Shown here piece by piece: positions 36,144-45,471 of a stretch of 64,000 nt of DNA. A model generated the notes under the pieces. The model was given only the letters and a program-made list of their open reading frames with translations, did no database searches and was not told the DNA's origin. The stretch lies in the NCBI GenBank assembly GCA_951799425.1, contig OX637393.1, positions 16,759,744-16,823,743 on the forward strand. Reading direction: 5' to 3'. Position 1 is the stretch's first letter; the number at the start of each line of letters is the position of its first letter. Source of the stretch: Ilex aquifolium. Taxonomy: Eukaryota; Streptophyta; Magnoliopsida; Aquifoliales; Aquifoliaceae. Made by a program: the position numbers and the translations under genes.

Positions 36144-36927
36144 TGATGGTGCTCAGAAATGCTTAGCACAAGTCCAGAATGGTGATTTTATGGTCCAGAA
36201 AGGTGGTATTGAGAATATATGGATTAGCAATTGATTAAGCTATGAAGACGAATCATAAACAATATATAAATGGTTCGCCTTAGCTGATAGACTAAGGTTA
36301 CGTCTACTGTAATGGAGTCTCTTGCTCCTTGGGGGTGTATATTTCTTGAAGAAGAAGATTACAACGGGTTGTTTTCATACAATGCTTCAGTAATATCAGT
36401 GTATCGGTGGGGAAATTTCCAGTCTCCTCTGTGTAGTGTGATAGTGTTCTATTTATATGGGTGATCCTTCTAGGGCTTCTTACGACTTCCTCTCTCCTTT
36501 TTGCTGATTCTGTGGTCCCCTCTTCTTTTGTCCTTTAGTGATCTCTACCATGCGACGTCACTGTGCCCACGATCCTTGGGTGGTTACGTGCACAAATATT
36601 CTCTTAGGCAGAGGACACATGATTGTTAGAGGCTTCAGAAGTTGTCCCCTAGTCCCCTAGACACGTGGCGCAAAGTGGGGCACTTGGGGCCTGTGAGTAC
36701 CGAGCTCCTTTATCTCGAGCTGCTTAACGTTGAGCTTGTTATGGCCGAGCAGGGCATGCCGAGCTGGACTTTCTACTGGGCTTCCTCCTTTGGATTATGG
36801 CCCATTCCTTGTTACGGAGCAAATGGGTTGTTAAGGGATTTCTTGGGCTGTTGTGCACCTTTTTGGCCCATTAGGTGATTTGGGTTTTGGATGGGCAGCC
36901 CACTCCAAAATCCTACTGTTATCAACA
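36144..36927 (-). repeat. 5' LTR of element D
   Basis: The 784-bp LTR has minus-strand ends TGTTGATAACAG and GAGCACCATCA. A TATA box (ATATAAATAGAAC on the minus strand) lies near 36455, and a CRE-like TGCGACGTCA about 100 bases upstream near 36553. Unlike most other LTRs here, it has no CCGG palindrome cluster. Only one LTR was found, so the outer edge is judged from the TG...CA ends. Confidence 0.7.
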
Positions 36928-38604
36928 TTAAACCTACTAGTGAGCAGTAATATTTAGTAAAATTTATTATCCATCCAATGGCCAAAATTCATTAGCTCTC
37001 CACTAATTAAATCCCAAATTAAATGCAACTAATATTATTCTTAACTTTTAGACATGTTTCAGACGTGTTCAAATAAATTTTGGACATAATATGGTTATTT
37101 TATAAATTTTTTTAAAATTCTAAGATTATTTTTTTATTGTACAGAAATTGAGTGTCGTTATGTAATAAATTACAGGGTCATAAATAGAAAATTGTTACTA
37201 TAATTTTGTATGCAGAAAAAAAAATTTTGTTGATGACATTGATTTGTAATGCTTTCAAATGATAAAAACTTATCAAGATCAATTATAAATGATAATAATT
37301 AATCACATTCTTAGTAAGAAGTTATGGTTAAATTTTTTTTTTTTTTTTTTTTACACGGTATCTACGTCAGTTTTTAATCCTTTATGTTTAAAATTTTAAG
37401 TATTAAATATGATGAATTTATGAACTTTCGCGGTCAATTGACCAAAAATTAAAATTTACTAATATGCCCACCCTACAATAATTTTTTGACTCCGTCCTTG
37501 ACAATCATTACGTCTAATACATAATAATTAGTCATTTCAAGAAGTGTACACAAAGGATAAAGACAAATCCAACATTTATTTTAGCGTCAATCCATGCCAT
37601 CGTTACTACAAAGTGTGGGAACGAGCATATATTCATGAGTAATAATATGCTTACCAAAAATTTTACTAAAAAATATTTTTACCAAATGAGTTGGCAATTT
37701 CATATCCAATCAAAAACATTTTGATCAGCATTTTGTGGGTCAAAGAGTGATCTAGAGCTGCCAACTCATTTGGTAAAAATATTTTCTGATAAAAAAATTT
37801 GGTATGCATAGCATTTCTCTATATTCACAATTTAATCCTACATGTCATCTTCATGACTTGGAACTTGTGGCCATCAAATTTTTCTATAGTAATCCAATGG
37901 TGTTCTTGCTTGATAGAGTTTTTCTTTTCACATACCTATCTAAACATTGTTGTTTCTTTCATGTTTATTTGTAGTTTTAAATTAATGGAGAATGTTTGAC
38001 ATTAATGCACATTGAAGATATTAGGGCAAATGGCACTTTGTCCCCTGAAAGATTGAAAAATTTTCAATTTGCACCACGAAAGATTGATTGTTTCAAATTG
38101 CACTCTCAGTGTTATTATTTGGTGACAATGTGGCCCCAGGTCTGACAAACGTTGAACTTGTTGTTAACCTAAGCTATCACGTGAGATGCACGTAATAACC
38201 AGAACGGCCTTCATGTAAAAACACCATGGACCCAAAACCCCTTTTTATTCTGGCGCCATAGCAGATGACTTGATTTTGCTCTAATACATTTCATACCAGC
38301 GCTAAAGAAGGAAGGAACAGAAGAACAGAGGAGAAAGAATGAAGGACTTTTGTTACTACGATAAGATAGCATCAATGAAAACTTCATGGACAGAGTTAGA
38401 TCCTGGGAGGCAATTTTTTGTTGCGCTAATTGTGAGTTTTAATGTTAAGTGAAACTCACATTCAATTCAATAGTTGCATTAAATTAGATTCTCAAATTAG
38501 ATTTAAATAATATTTTTCAATCAGTAGACTACCTATGTCACAATAATGTAATTGGGGAGTGTTTGGCAAAGCCTTGGTGGATTGGATTGGTTTGGATTCA
38601 TAAT
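36928..38604. other. AT-rich stretch without genes, containing a small foldback element
   Basis: No coding region is supported. A 160-bp foldback element is at 37647-37807. The stretch 38024-38260 (GGGCAAATGGCACTTTGTCC and related text) looks like non-coding transposon debris of a kind common in plant genomes. 38550-38604 is the left arm of a hairpin (GGATTGGATTGGTTTGGATT) whose right arm follows element E at 45174. Confidence 0.6.
37647..37807. mobile_element. foldback MITE
   Basis: The terminal inverted repeats are about 48 bases long. The left arm (ATGCTTACC... ending ACCAAATGAGTTGGCA) pairs with the right arm (TGCCAACTCATTTGGT... ending GGTATGC), leaving a loop of about 60 bases. It has no coding capacity. 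The superfamily was not determined. Confidence 0.75.
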
Positions 38605-39324
38605 TGTAACGCCCCAAAACACACCCTGGACGGCATTACATTCTAAGACCATTCACAACATGAGAGCACTAAGATAATTCCATAAATAAGAAAATTTTTC
38701 CATTCATCATCCATAAAATTTACAATATCATCCCAAAAGAATGAGCCAAGCTATGGCATTTACATCACAAATGATCAAACGTAACTTAGCAGCGGAATAA
38801 CAAAAGAAGACTAAACTTCAAATGATTTCGAAATAAATTCTCAAGTCTATTACAAAGGAAGTTATGTCTCTACAGGTCCATATCGGGATCCACATTCCCT
38901 CCTATAGGAGCTTCCCAATATTCCGGCTCGTCAGTTCCGAGCTCCTCCTCTATACCAAGACCTGAAATATGTTGTTTGAAGGGGGTGAGCACTAAGCTCT
39001 GTAGCAATATTCCTCCCAAACTCCAACAAGGTTTATAAAAGTTTATAAAATGGCTGGTCTCATTTCACAAATAGCATATATAATCTTTGAAGTAAAACAG
39101 GGACATTTTAAAATGGATCTCAAGTTTAAGTAGCGATAGTAATTTAAATGAACAGTAAAAGAAACCAAGATCCAAGACATATCCATTTTTCCGGAATATA
39201 AACCGGTTTCCCACAAGACCTTGTGGAATCCCATACTCCCACAAGTTCTTGTAGGAAACCATTTTCCACAATACTACAATAATTCATAACTTGACATTAA
39301 TGGCCATAAACAATTCCCAACAAT

Positions 39325-39543
39325 TCTTCCGGTAGGTGGCATACTTTAGAGCAACCTCCACCCCCATTCTTCCGGTAGGTGGCATACTTAAGAGCAACTT
39401 CCACCCCCATTTATTCCGGTAGGTGGCATACTTAAGAGCAACCTCCACCCCCATTTATTTCGGTAGGTGGCATACTTAAGAGCAACCTCCACCCCCATTT
39501 ATTCCGGTAGGTGGCATACTTAATAGCAACCTCCACCTCCATT
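39325..39543. repeat. 45-bp minisatellite in LTR, five copies here and two in the partner LTR
   Basis: The units begin TTCCGGTAGGTGGCATACTT. Five units lie here and two at about 43945-44033 in the partner LTR. Three units have therefore been gained or lost since insertion. Confidence 0.9.
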
Positions 39544-40247
39544 CATTGATTCTCAAGCATCCTTACAAGGAACCTCTTGAGAATGGGTAAGCATTCTTAC
39601 AAGAAACCTCTCACTCATTTGCATCACAAACAACCCAACCAAGAATATCATTCCAACAATTATGTCAATTTACAATCATCTATCCGAAATTCCCCAAAAT
39701 GTATAACATGTAACAATTTCACAACCAACAAAGAAAATACATGAGATCACAATAACATCATTTTTCTACCCAACACAATGCACTAAGGTTTAGAAAATCC
39801 ATAATACGGAAAGCATTTAGGAAGGAAATACATCACTCTCCAAAAACTAAGGTTTTCAAACTAGAGAAGAGATTTCATGGGTATTAAACCCTAACTTTGT
39901 GTAAAACATGAAATCTTTGCCAAAAAGCCTAAGAGATGATGATTCCATAGCATATATATATACCGTTGATAGCCAAAACATACATATATAAATACCCTAG
40001 CCTCAATGTAAGAGAGTGAGAGAAAACCCCTACCTTAATGTTCTTGGAAAAATTAGGGCTTTGATCTTGAATCAACCCTTCAATCCCTTGTTTTCTCTTG
40101 ATCTTGTGTTTCTCTCTTTCTCTCTTCCTCTCTTATGTTTTCTAGGGTTTGGAGTGGTGTAAGGAAGGCTAAGGAGGTGACAAAATGTATTTATAGTGGA
40201 GGAAAAATCGAGGGTTCGCGAACAGAAAAATTCGGATTTTTACAGTG

Positions 40248-40375
40248 GCTACCGGTAGCTGATTTTGGCTACCGGTAGCTCGGACACACGGGACCCTCGA
40301 CTACCGGTTGGCTACCGGTAGCTGATTTTTACTGGACCATCGGCTACCGGTAGCTGATTTTGGCTACCGGTAGTC
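40248..40375. repeat. ACCGGT palindrome cluster in LTR of E
   Basis: GCTACCGGTAGC (12 bases, perfect) recurs at 40248, 40268 and further on, alternating with GATTTTTACTGGACCATCG. Six to seven ACCGGT centres are present. The partner LTR (about 44738-44910) has one more repeat unit of about 46 bp. The cluster sits about 60-190 bases upstream of the TATA box. Confidence 0.9.
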
Positions 40376-40640
40376 ACTACCCAGATTTTTTTCTACTTCC
40401 ACTTCCAATGTTTTTCGACCTTCCGGATTCAATGGAATCATTATTTTGACCTACAAAATTTTAGAAACTTGTCTAATCACCCTTTCCAAGTTTAAACATC
40501 TTCGACACTTAACTTCCCAATCAATTCGCATCTCTAGTTTTTATTCCTATCGTCACTACTCATATCCATGTTTTTACAACAATTATTTACTATGTATATC
40601 TATATACATATCTATAAAAGAAAAAATATGGGGTGTTACA

Positions 40641-40662
40641 ATCCACCCCCCTTAAAGAAAGT
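40641..40662 (-). other. polypurine tract of element E
   Basis: The minus strand reads TTAAGGGGGGTGGAT directly before the 3' LTR. It is preceded by GTTTCGAGGACGAAACT, the usual 3' end of Tekay-type elements. It primes plus-strand DNA. Confidence 0.85.
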
Positions 40663-40680
40663 TTCGTCCTCGAAACTTAC

Positions 40681-40991
40681 CTTAAGTAGCGAATAAATGT
40701 GGATACTTCTCCCACATTTCTTGCTCCTGTTTCCAAGTAGCTTCTTCCACTCCATGGTGTTGCCACCAAAACCTTCACTAGTCGGATGACTTTGTTACGG
40801 AGCACCTTCTCTTTGGCATCGAGAATCTTCAACGGTTGTTCTTCATAGGTTGCTCCCTCTTGAATCTCAATATCTTCCAAGTCTACGACCGGCGTTGCAT
40901 CCGATTGACACTTTATCAACGTCGACACGTGGAACACGTCATGTACTCCGTTAGTTCGTTGCGCACTCTGATATACATTACAATCCACCAA
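40681..40991 (-). pseudogene. integrase C-terminus with chromodomain, frameshifted
   Basis: The minus strand reads VHDVFHVSTLIKC, IQEGATYEEQPLKILDAKEK and VLRNKVIRLVKVL, the standard end of chromoviral integrase. One frame step later the text WQHHGVEEATWKQEQEMWEK completes a chromodomain of the Tekay/Del type. In active elements the chromodomain steers integration to heterochromatin. Here it is cut off from the catalytic core, which is absent, and carries a frameshift. Confidence 0.85.
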
Positions 40992-41089
40992 AGGTTACAG
41001 TTGAACCCTAACCAGACTTGTCCTCCCCTCTTAGCTTCCAAATTCATATACATTTTTCCAACGGAATAATTTAAGAAAAATTAACATAA

Positions 41090-41870
41090 TATCATCGAAA
41101 ATACCATTTTATTGGTCAATACCAATCTTTAGAATTTTGAATTAAGGAACAAATAAATAATCAAGCTTTGGAATCAAGAATAAATGGCTATCAAGCTTGG
41201 AAATCAAAAACAAAAGAACAAGTAAGGTTTGAAATTAATCACAAATGAATCTCAAGTTGTTGGAATCCAAAATAAAGGAACAATCAAGTCTCGAAATCAA
41301 GAATCAAAGGATGTCAAATATTGAATATCAAGAATACATGAATTACAATAGTTAGAATCAATCAAATGAATATCAAATTTGGCTATCAAGAGCAAATGAA
41401 TATTAAGCTTGGAAATCAAGAATAAAAGCGTATCAAGCTTGAAAGTCATGAACAAAGGAGAAATTAAGATTCAACGGAACAATCATGTATGTAAATCAAT
41501 CACGAACGACTATCAAGGTGTGAAATCAAGAACAAAGGATTATGAAGCTTAGAAATCAAGACCAAAAGAACACTCAAGTCTTGGAACCAAGAATAAAGAA
41601 TATCAAGTATTGAATATTGAAAATAATTGAATCACAAGGGTAGAATCAATAACAAAGGAATATCAAATTTTTGATACCAAGAACAAATGGATCTTTAAGC
41701 TTAGGAAATTAAGGACAAGGAAACAATCAAGTCTCGAGATCAATAACAACGGATATCAAGCTTGGAATCATAGATAAAGTAACAATCATATATTGGAATC
41801 GATAACACACGACTATCAAGGTTTGAAATCAATGACAAAGGCAAGATAAAGAGAAAACACATCTCCCTTG
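41090..41870. repeat. degenerate array of about 36-bp units with a longer period near 295 bp
   Basis: Diverged units follow ATCAAGCTTGGAAATCAAGA plus ACAAAGGAA-type spacers. Recognisable series (ACAATCAAGTCTCG, then a TATTGAATATCAAG unit, then an AATATCAAATTT unit) recur at about 41277 and 41571, and CGACTATCAAGG at about 41507 and 41812. This suggests a higher-order period of roughly 295-305 bp. It replaces the RT, RNase H and integrase core of E. No coding capacity. Confidence 0.8.
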
Positions 41871-42080
41871 AAAACTAGGGTTTCAAGGGCATACCAAAAG
41901 GATTTGGTGGTCACCCACCCATAACATAGCTTAGAACAAATAACATTTAAGTTCGGGAATCAAGAGCAAAGGAGAAATCAAGAGAAAAACACATCTCCTT
42001 TGTAAACTAGGGTTTGAAGGCATAAGAAAAGATTTAGGGTTTACCCAACCATAATATATTTTGGAACAAGGTAGTATTAT
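41845..42080. repeat. 130-bp direct duplication next to the array
   Basis: AAACACATCTCC followed by AAACTAGGGTTT and GGCATA occurs near 41855 and again near 41985. The segment ending at 42100 (ATGATGATTCCCTAGCA) resembles part of E's LTR (ATGATGATTCCATAGCA). The filler may therefore derive from an LTR of a related element. Confidence 0.65.
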
Positions 42081-42145
42081 CCAGAATGGCAAGACATGAT
42101 GATTCCCTAGCAAGTAGATATAAATTAGAGTCAAAGAAATACATA

Positions 42146-43045
42146 TCAATAAACCCTACTGGTATCCCCTTGTTTTCCCGTAGGCAAGTCAACATATAAA
42201 GCATTTTCTAGCTCCTCGGAACCCAATCCCAATTCCACAGCGTCCGCAGTATGTACAAAAGAATGAGTCGCATAGGAATCCAATAGCATTCGGGCCCAAG
42301 AATCGTAGGAAAGAACGATACCTTCCACGATGGCGTTGGAGGCATTTTCCTCCGGTTGAGTCGTAGCAAAAACCCTTCCTTGATTGGCGCCCCCGGGGGC
42401 ATGAGCTTGTAACGGTCTCTGTGGTGGTAATGGCTGTCGTAGCGGTGGCCTGTTTGCATTCACTCGCCCCGTTGCTTGGTTGGTCTTGGTGGAAAGCAAT
42501 GGACAATTATCTTTGAAGTGCCCAACACCTCCACAGGCAAAGCATCGGCGTGCATCCGTGCCTACTCTCTCTGGTACGCTTCCCGCTCCTTGAGCTATCT
42601 GAGGTCTCTGCTGTGTTGGCCTTTGTAGAGGTGGCTTGTTTGTTGGTACTTGCTCGGTTGCTTGCTTGGTCATTGGGGGGAACGAGGGGCATCTATGTTT
42701 GAAGTGCCCATACTCTCCGCATGCAAAGCATTGGCGCGGGTCAGTGCTTGTTCTAGTCTGAGTCACTTCATCTTCTCGAACTATCTGAGGTCTTTGTCCA
42801 ATCACGTCCACGTCCACGTACACGTCCACGTTCAAGTTCACGTCCTCGTTCACGTCCACCGACACGTACACGTCCACGTCCTCGTTCTCGTCCACGGACA
42901 CGTACTTGTATTCTCGAATTCAGAGTGCGACCCTCTTCTCGCGAATGGAAGGCCTCAAATCTTGTTCAAAGCGTTTAACCCTCTTTGCATTCGTGGCCAC
43001 AAGCTCGATTGCGTAGCGAGACAACTCATCGAATTCGAGTAAAAA
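42146..43045 (-). pseudogene. partial gag and protease stub of element E
   Basis: On the minus strand the gag end FDELSRYAIELVATNAKRVK (about 43035-42975) appears almost immediately after the 5' LTR, so most of the capsid is deleted. An arginine/glycine-rich tract follows in one frame. In the frame that stays open this tract reads as a Val-Asp repeat from a degenerate 6-bp microsatellite. Two CCHC zinc knuckles follow: CFACGEYGHFKHRC (about 42720) and CFACGGVGHFKDNC (about 42530). The protease start reads LLDSYATHSFV where DTGASHSF is expected, so the active-site motif is lost. Confidence 0.85.
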
Positions 43046-43209
43046 TATAAATAAATAAATAAATCCCTAACCTAACTAAACAACAAATCACACCTATTTC
43101 ATACACATATAACCTCAAACCAATTCAAGCTTAAAGTTTCTTCAACCTAGTCTTACTTTACTTATGGTAATCCATAACCTACAGCTCCCATGTAAGACCT
43201 AAAGCCTAA

Positions 43210-43221
43210 GCTCTTATACCA
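43210..43221 (-). other. primer binding site of element E, initiator tRNA-Met type
   Basis: The minus strand reads TGGTATAAGAGC four bases inside the 5' LTR. It matches the TGGTATCAGAGC motif except for one C-to-A change. Confidence 0.8.
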
Positions 43222-43225
43222 AATC

Positions 43226-45173
43226 TGTAACGCCCCAAAACACACCCTGGACGGCATTACATTCTAAGACCATTCACAACATGAGAGCACTAAGATAATT
43301 CCATAAATAAGAAAATTTTTCCATTCATCATCCATAAAATTTACAATATCATCCCAAAAGAATGAGCCAAGCTATGGCATTTACATCACAAATGATCAAA
43401 CGTAACTTAGCAGCGGAATAACAAAAGAAGACTAAACTTCAAATGATTTCGAAATAAATTCTCAAGTCTATTACAAAGGAAGCTATGTCTCTACAGGTCC
43501 ATATCGGGATCCACATTCCCTCCTATAGGAGCTTCCCAATATTCCGGCTCGTCAGTTCCGAGCTCCTCCTCTATACCAAGACCTAAAATATGTTGTTTGA
43601 AGGGGGTGAGCACTAAGCTCTGTAGCAACATTCCTCCCAAACTCCAACAAGGTTTATAAAAGTATATAAAATAGCCGGTCTCATTTCACAAATAGCATAT
43701 ATAATCTTTGAAGTAAAACAGGGACATTTTAAAATGGATCTCAAGTTTAAGTAGCGACAGTAATTTAAATGAACAGTAAAAGAAACCAAGATCCAAGACA
43801 TATCCATTTTTCCGGAATATAAACCGGTTTCCCACAAGACCTTGTGGAATCCCATACTCCCACAAGTTCTTGTAGGAAACCATTTTCCACAATACTACAA
43901 TAATTCATAACTTGACATTAATGGTCATAAACAATTCCCAACAATTCTTCCGGTAGGTGGCATACTTTAGAGCAACCTCCACCCCCATTTATTCCGGTAG
44001 GTGGCATACTTAAGAGCAACCTCCACCTCCATTCATTGATTCTCAAGCATCCTTACAAGGAACCTCTTGAGAATGGGTGAGCATTCTTACAAGAAACCTC
44101 TCACTCATTTGCATCACAAACAACCCAACCAAGAATATCATTCCAACAATTATGTCAATTTACAATCATCTATCCGAAATTCCCCAAAATGTATAACATG
44201 TAACAATTTCACAACCAACAAAGAAAATACATGAGATCATAATAACATCATTTTTCTACCCAACACAATGCACTAAGGTTTAGAAAATCCATAATACGGA
44301 AAGCATTTAGGAAGGAAATACATCACTCTCCAAAAACTAAGGTTTTCAAACTAGAGAAGGGATTTCATGGGTATTAAACCCTAACTTTGTGTAAAACATG
44401 AAATCTTTGCCAAAAATCCTAAGAGAGGATGATTCCATAGCATATATATATACTGTTGATAGCCAAAACATACATATATAAATACCCTAGCCTCAATGTA
44501 AGAGAGTGAGAGAAAACCCCTACCTTAATGTTCTTGGAAAAATTAGGGCTTTGATCTTGAATCAACCCTTCAATCCCTTGTTTTCTCTTGATCTTGTGTT
44601 TCTCTCTTTCTCTCTTCCTCTCTTATGTTTTCTAGGGTTTGGAGTGGTGTAAGGAAGGCTAAGGAGGTGACAAAATGTATTTATAGTGGAGGAAAAATCG
44701 AGGGTTCGCGAACAGAAAAATTCGGATTTTTACAGTGGCTACCGGTAGCTGATTTTGGCTACCGGTAGCTCGGACACACGGGACCCTCGACTACCGGTAG
44801 GCTACCGGTAGCTGATTTTTACTGGACCATCGGCTACCGGTTGGCTACCGGTAGCTGATTTTTACTGGACCATCGGCTACCGGTAGCTGATTTTGGCTAC
44901 CGGTAGTCACTACCCAGATTTTTTTCTACTTCCACTTCCATTGTTTTTCGACCTTCCGGATTCAATGGAATCATTATTTTGACCTACAAAATTTTAGAAA
45001 CTTGTCTAATCACCCTTTCCAAGTTTAAACATCTTCGACACTTAACTTCTCAATCAATTCGCATCTCTAGTTTTTATTCCTATCGTCACTACTCATATCC
45101 ATGTTTTTACAACAATTATTTACTATGTATATCTATATACATATCTATAAAAGAAAAAATATGGGGTGTTACA
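43226..45173 (-). repeat. 5' LTR of element E
   Basis: The 1948-bp LTR is collinear with 38605-40640. It has two minisatellite units where the partner has five, and one extra palindrome unit near 44840. Those two changes together account for the 88-bp length difference. Confidence 0.95.
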
Positions 45174-45471
45174 ATAATCCAAACCTATCCAATGAAATCT
45201 CAATAACTCGGATAAAATGAAGAATAAAAATAAATGGTTTTATCCAATACTTGGTTTGGAAAGTAATTATGAAATTGTGGGGCCCATAGACAAACTATTA
45301 TGTTTTTGGTCAAATCTCCTAACTTTCACATTAATTTACCATTTTAGCCTTCAATCCTTCCCAAACCAATCTCAAACTTGGCTTTTCAATTCTTATGCTC
45401 CACCTTGGAATGTCATTTTATGTGCAAATTTGTGACAAAGGGCAAACACCGAAGCTAGGTTCCACTATTTT
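45174..45471. other. host sequence between elements E and F
   Basis: The first 60 bases (ATAATCCAAACCTATCCAAT) pair with 38550-38604 on the other side of E. E therefore landed in the loop of an older foldback sequence. No gene is visible. Confidence 0.6.

Larger units (their letters stand above)
26000..36927 (-). mobile_element. Tat-type Ty3/gypsy element D with two antisense accessory ORFs
   Basis: The minus strand carries the 5' LTR (36927-36144), primer binding site, gag, protease, RT, RNase H of the archaeal-like Tat type, and integrase ending near 30780. Then come a minisatellite (30180-30535) and, on the + strand, two accessory ORFs in tandem (29024-30029 and 26464-28437). No 3' LTR copy (TGTTGATAACAGTAGG or its terminus) was seen before element C, so the element is truncated at its 3' end. 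All coding regions are broken. Confidence 0.85.
38605..40640 (-). repeat. 3' LTR of element E
   Basis: The 2036-bp LTR has + strand ends TGTAACGCCCC and GGGTGTTACA. It contains a five-copy 45-bp minisatellite (39325-39543) and a cluster of ACCGGT palindromes (40248-40375). The minus-strand TATA box is ACTATAAATAC near 40190. Open frames in it are mirrored in the other LTR and are not genes. Confidence 0.95.
38605..45173 (-). mobile_element. non-autonomous Tekay-like chromovirus derivative E, complete
   Basis: The two LTRs (38605-40640 and 43226-45173) are direct repeats, and the whole unit is flanked by ATAAT at 38600-38604 and 45174-45178. The minus-strand order is 5' LTR, tRNA-Met primer site, damaged gag with two zinc knuckles, a protease stub, a degenerate repeat array where RT, RNase H and most of integrase should be, the integrase end with chromodomain, polypurine tract, 3' LTR. 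The internal region is only 2585 bp. By eye the LTRs differ by roughly 17 substitutions plus tandem-copy changes, so the insertion is recent. Movement must have relied on proteins from another element. Confidence 0.95.

Noticed and set aside
39325..39543. CRISPR-like array of five regular repeats
   Set aside because: Repeat and spacer are both conserved between units, so it is an ordinary minisatellite in an LTR.
39043..44100. Identical small ORFs at 39043-39271 and 43613-43892 and at 40446 and 44979
   Set aside because: They are the same positions in the two LTRs of element E and are non-coding.
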